From assembly GCF_008274825.1 (NCBI RefSeq), contig NZ_CP030848.1, positions 1,426,001 to 1,490,000 of the forward strand: DNA of 64,000 nt. Direction: 5' to 3'. This stretch comes from Sphingobacterium hotanense. Its GTDB lineage: Bacteria; Bacteroidota; Bacteroidia; Sphingobacteriales; Sphingobacteriaceae. Within the stretch, counting starts at the first letter, position 1. Each line of letters starts with the position of its first letter. The notes below the pieces were generated by a model, which was not told the DNA's origin, did not search any database, and worked only from the letters and a program-made list of their open reading frames with translations. The position numbers and the translations under genes were made by a program. Positions 62,978 to 64,000 of this stretch are shown here, piece after piece.

Positions 62978-63637
62978 TTACTTGCCTGCAGCTTTTGCGT
63001 GATCTGCTAAGAATTGCGCCAATCCGCTATCCGTTAATGGGTGCTTTAAAAGCGCGGTGATTGCTGATAGAGGACCTGTCATTACGTCAGCTCCAATCTT
63101 CGCACAGCCTAAAATATGTGCACTGTGGCGTACAGAAGCTGCTAAGATTTGTGTCTGAAAACCGTAGTTATCATAGATCTCACGGATCTCTTCGATTAAG
63201 CCTAAACCATCAACAGAGATGTCATCTAAACGACCGATAAACGGAGATACATAAGTTGCTCCTGCTTTCGCAGCTAATAAAGCTTGACCAGCAGAAAATA
63301 CCAATGTACAGTTTGTTTTAATCCCTTTTTTACTGAAGTATTTGATAGCTTTTACGCCGTCTTTAATCATCGGAACCTTTACAACGATCTTGCTATCCAA
63401 TGCCGCTAAAGCTTCTCCTTCTTTAATCATACCCTCGTAATCCGTAGAAATTACTTCCGCACTCACATCGCCATCGACGATTGCACAAATCGCTTTATAA
63501 TGATTAATTACGTTTTCCTCGCCAGAAATACCTTCTTTAGCCATTAAGGAAGGATTTGTTGTTACACCGTCTAAAACGCCTAAATCTTGCGCTTCTTTGA
63601 TTTGCTCTAAATTAGCGGTATCAATAAAAAATTTCAT
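62978..63637 (-). CDS. fsa: Transaldolase / fructose-6-phosphate aldolase family enzyme
   Basis: The 219-residue class I aldolase has [49 protein letters not shown] (Schiff-base Lys), [20 protein letters not shown] and [11 protein letters not shown]. It is of the short FSA/TalC type and could act as transaldolase in the pentose phosphate pathway or as fructose-6-phosphate aldolase. Its promoter is at 63702-63709. Confidence 0.9.
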   Translation of the reverse strand: MKFFIDTANLEQIKEAQDLGVLDGVTTNPSLMAKEGISGEENVINHYKAICAIVDGDVSAEVISTDYEGMIKEGEALAALDSKIVVKVPMIKDGVKAIKYFSKKGIKTNCTLVFSAGQALLAAKAGATYVSPFIGRLDDISVDGLGLIEEIREIYDNYGFQTQILAASVRHSAHILGCAKIGADVMTGPLSAITALLKHPLTDSGLAQFLADHAKAAGK

Positions 63638-63701
63638 GTTGTAAAGTGTTGAATGATTGTGTTTATTCTTGTCCTAAAATAAGCTAATCGCTTTGTTGCC
63701 A

Positions 63702-63709
63702 CAAAGGTA
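63702..63709 (-). promoter_or_regulatory. -7 box of the transaldolase-family gene
   Basis: The leftward strand reads TACCTTTG (TAnnTTTG), 65 nt before the start codon at 63637. Confidence 0.6.
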
Positions 63710-63874
63710 GCTATATTGTTTCAGATTGAAAAGATGAACGTCAACTAATTGACGCTTATGCTCCACCTAAGATTAGCATCATCAGGTCTAATTACTAAGT
63801 ACTAATGCGAATTAAGGGTTGAAATATATTGGAAAAAGCTTCTTAAAAAGAGGGGTGAAAACTTGCATAAAAGC

Positions 63875-63915
63875 CTGATTATCAGTATATTTATAATGTT
63901 CCTTACGCATTATAA
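63875..63915. repeat. Repeat copy and hairpin before the partial transposase
   Basis: The first 30 nt match 62167-62196 at 25 of 30 positions. Inside and beyond lies an 8-bp inverted repeat, TTATAATG (63891-63898) and CATTATAA (63908-63915). This may be the left end of a mobile element. Confidence 0.4.
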
Positions 63916-63921
63916 AACAAC

Positions 63922-64000
63922 ATGATCAATCAGGCCAAGGCTCTAAAATTAATAAAATTATACCAGTATGTTTGTGATAAATATGACAGTGAACTGCAAT
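63922..64000 (+). CDS. Start of a probable transposase (cut by the window edge)
   Basis: From ATG 63922 the frame reads MINQAKALKLIKLYQYVCDK and continues open to the window end (26 codons). It resembles the N-terminus of DDE transposases common in Bacteroidota, and repeats lie just upstream. The evidence is short, so the call is tentative. Confidence 0.45.
   Translation, partial: MINQAKALKLIKLYQYVCDKYDSELQ

Noticed and set aside
1..64000. CRISPR array, rRNA genes or a replication origin
   Set aside because: No regularly spaced repeats, no rRNA-like sequence and no DnaA-box cluster were noticed on reading; the only complete tRNA found is tRNA-Cys.

Overview
The window looks like a chromosomal segment of a Bacteroidota bacterium, most likely a Sphingobacterium or Pedobacter relative (Sphingobacteriaceae). 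The basis is SusC/SusD pairs, outer-membrane lipoproteins with short lipoboxes, promoters of the Bacteroidota type (-7 box TAnnTTTG), the str operon order rpsL-rpsG-fusA-rpsJ, and general protein similarity. The taxonomic call is inference from recognised families, not from a database search.

Region 1 (about 1-14.3 kb) is AT-rich and accessory. A CGNR zinc-finger regulator is followed by a run of about 20 short, mostly rightward, mostly unlinked genes: DinB, two SRPBCC/AHSA1 proteins, an arginase-family protein, two GNAT acetyltransferases, an esterase plus the C-terminal stump of a second esterase, a VOC protein, a MerR-TipAS regulator, NTF2-like proteins, a RibD/DHFR-like reductase, a Crp/Fnr regulator, a frameshifted DUF1761 gene and YciI. 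Two near-identical palindromic elements flank the CGNR gene and each sits beside an outward-facing promoter.

Region 2 (14.3-16.3 kb) is a scar. It has an inverted repeat whose arms look like tRNA 3' ends, a di-haem cytochrome c peroxidase gene truncated at both ends, and an IS3-family element that has lost its far end.

Region 3 (16.3-29.4 kb) is GC-richer. It holds a Crp/Fnr regulator with a DUF2892 membrane protein, a TolC-RND-adaptor efflux operon, two TlpA-like thioredoxins, an Lrp regulator divergent from a cysteine synthase-family gene, and a DsbD/CcdA-thioredoxin fusion. Together this suggests a thiol/redox and efflux neighbourhood.

Region 4 (29.5-51.97 kb) is the most interesting part: a polysaccharide-utilisation-like locus with unusual content. 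It has a lipoprotein metallophosphoesterase, two BNR/Asp-box proteins of the sialidase superfamily, a 723-residue two-domain secreted protein, SusC/SusD, two glycerophosphodiester phosphodiesterases and a YdjC/ChbG-type deacetylase. An AraC regulator separates these from a cytoplasmic module: FucI-like isomerase, ribulokinase-like kinase, SSS symporter, DapA/NanA-family aldolase and a DUF3748 propeller protein. A 15-bp motif recurs in front of three transcription units, twice exactly 22 nt before a -7 box. My inference is uptake and breakdown of a glycan carrying (glycero)phosphodiester substituents, with the released sugar entering metabolism through isomerisation and phosphorylation; the sugar is not identifiable from sequence.

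Region 5 (52-64 kb) is housekeeping: CutC, tRNA-Cys, two tandem outer-membrane barrel paralogs, rpsJ/fusA/rpsG/rpsL, a discoidin-domain gene remnant, RNase R, a Fur-family regulator, a transaldolase-family gene and the first codons of a probable transposase at the right edge.
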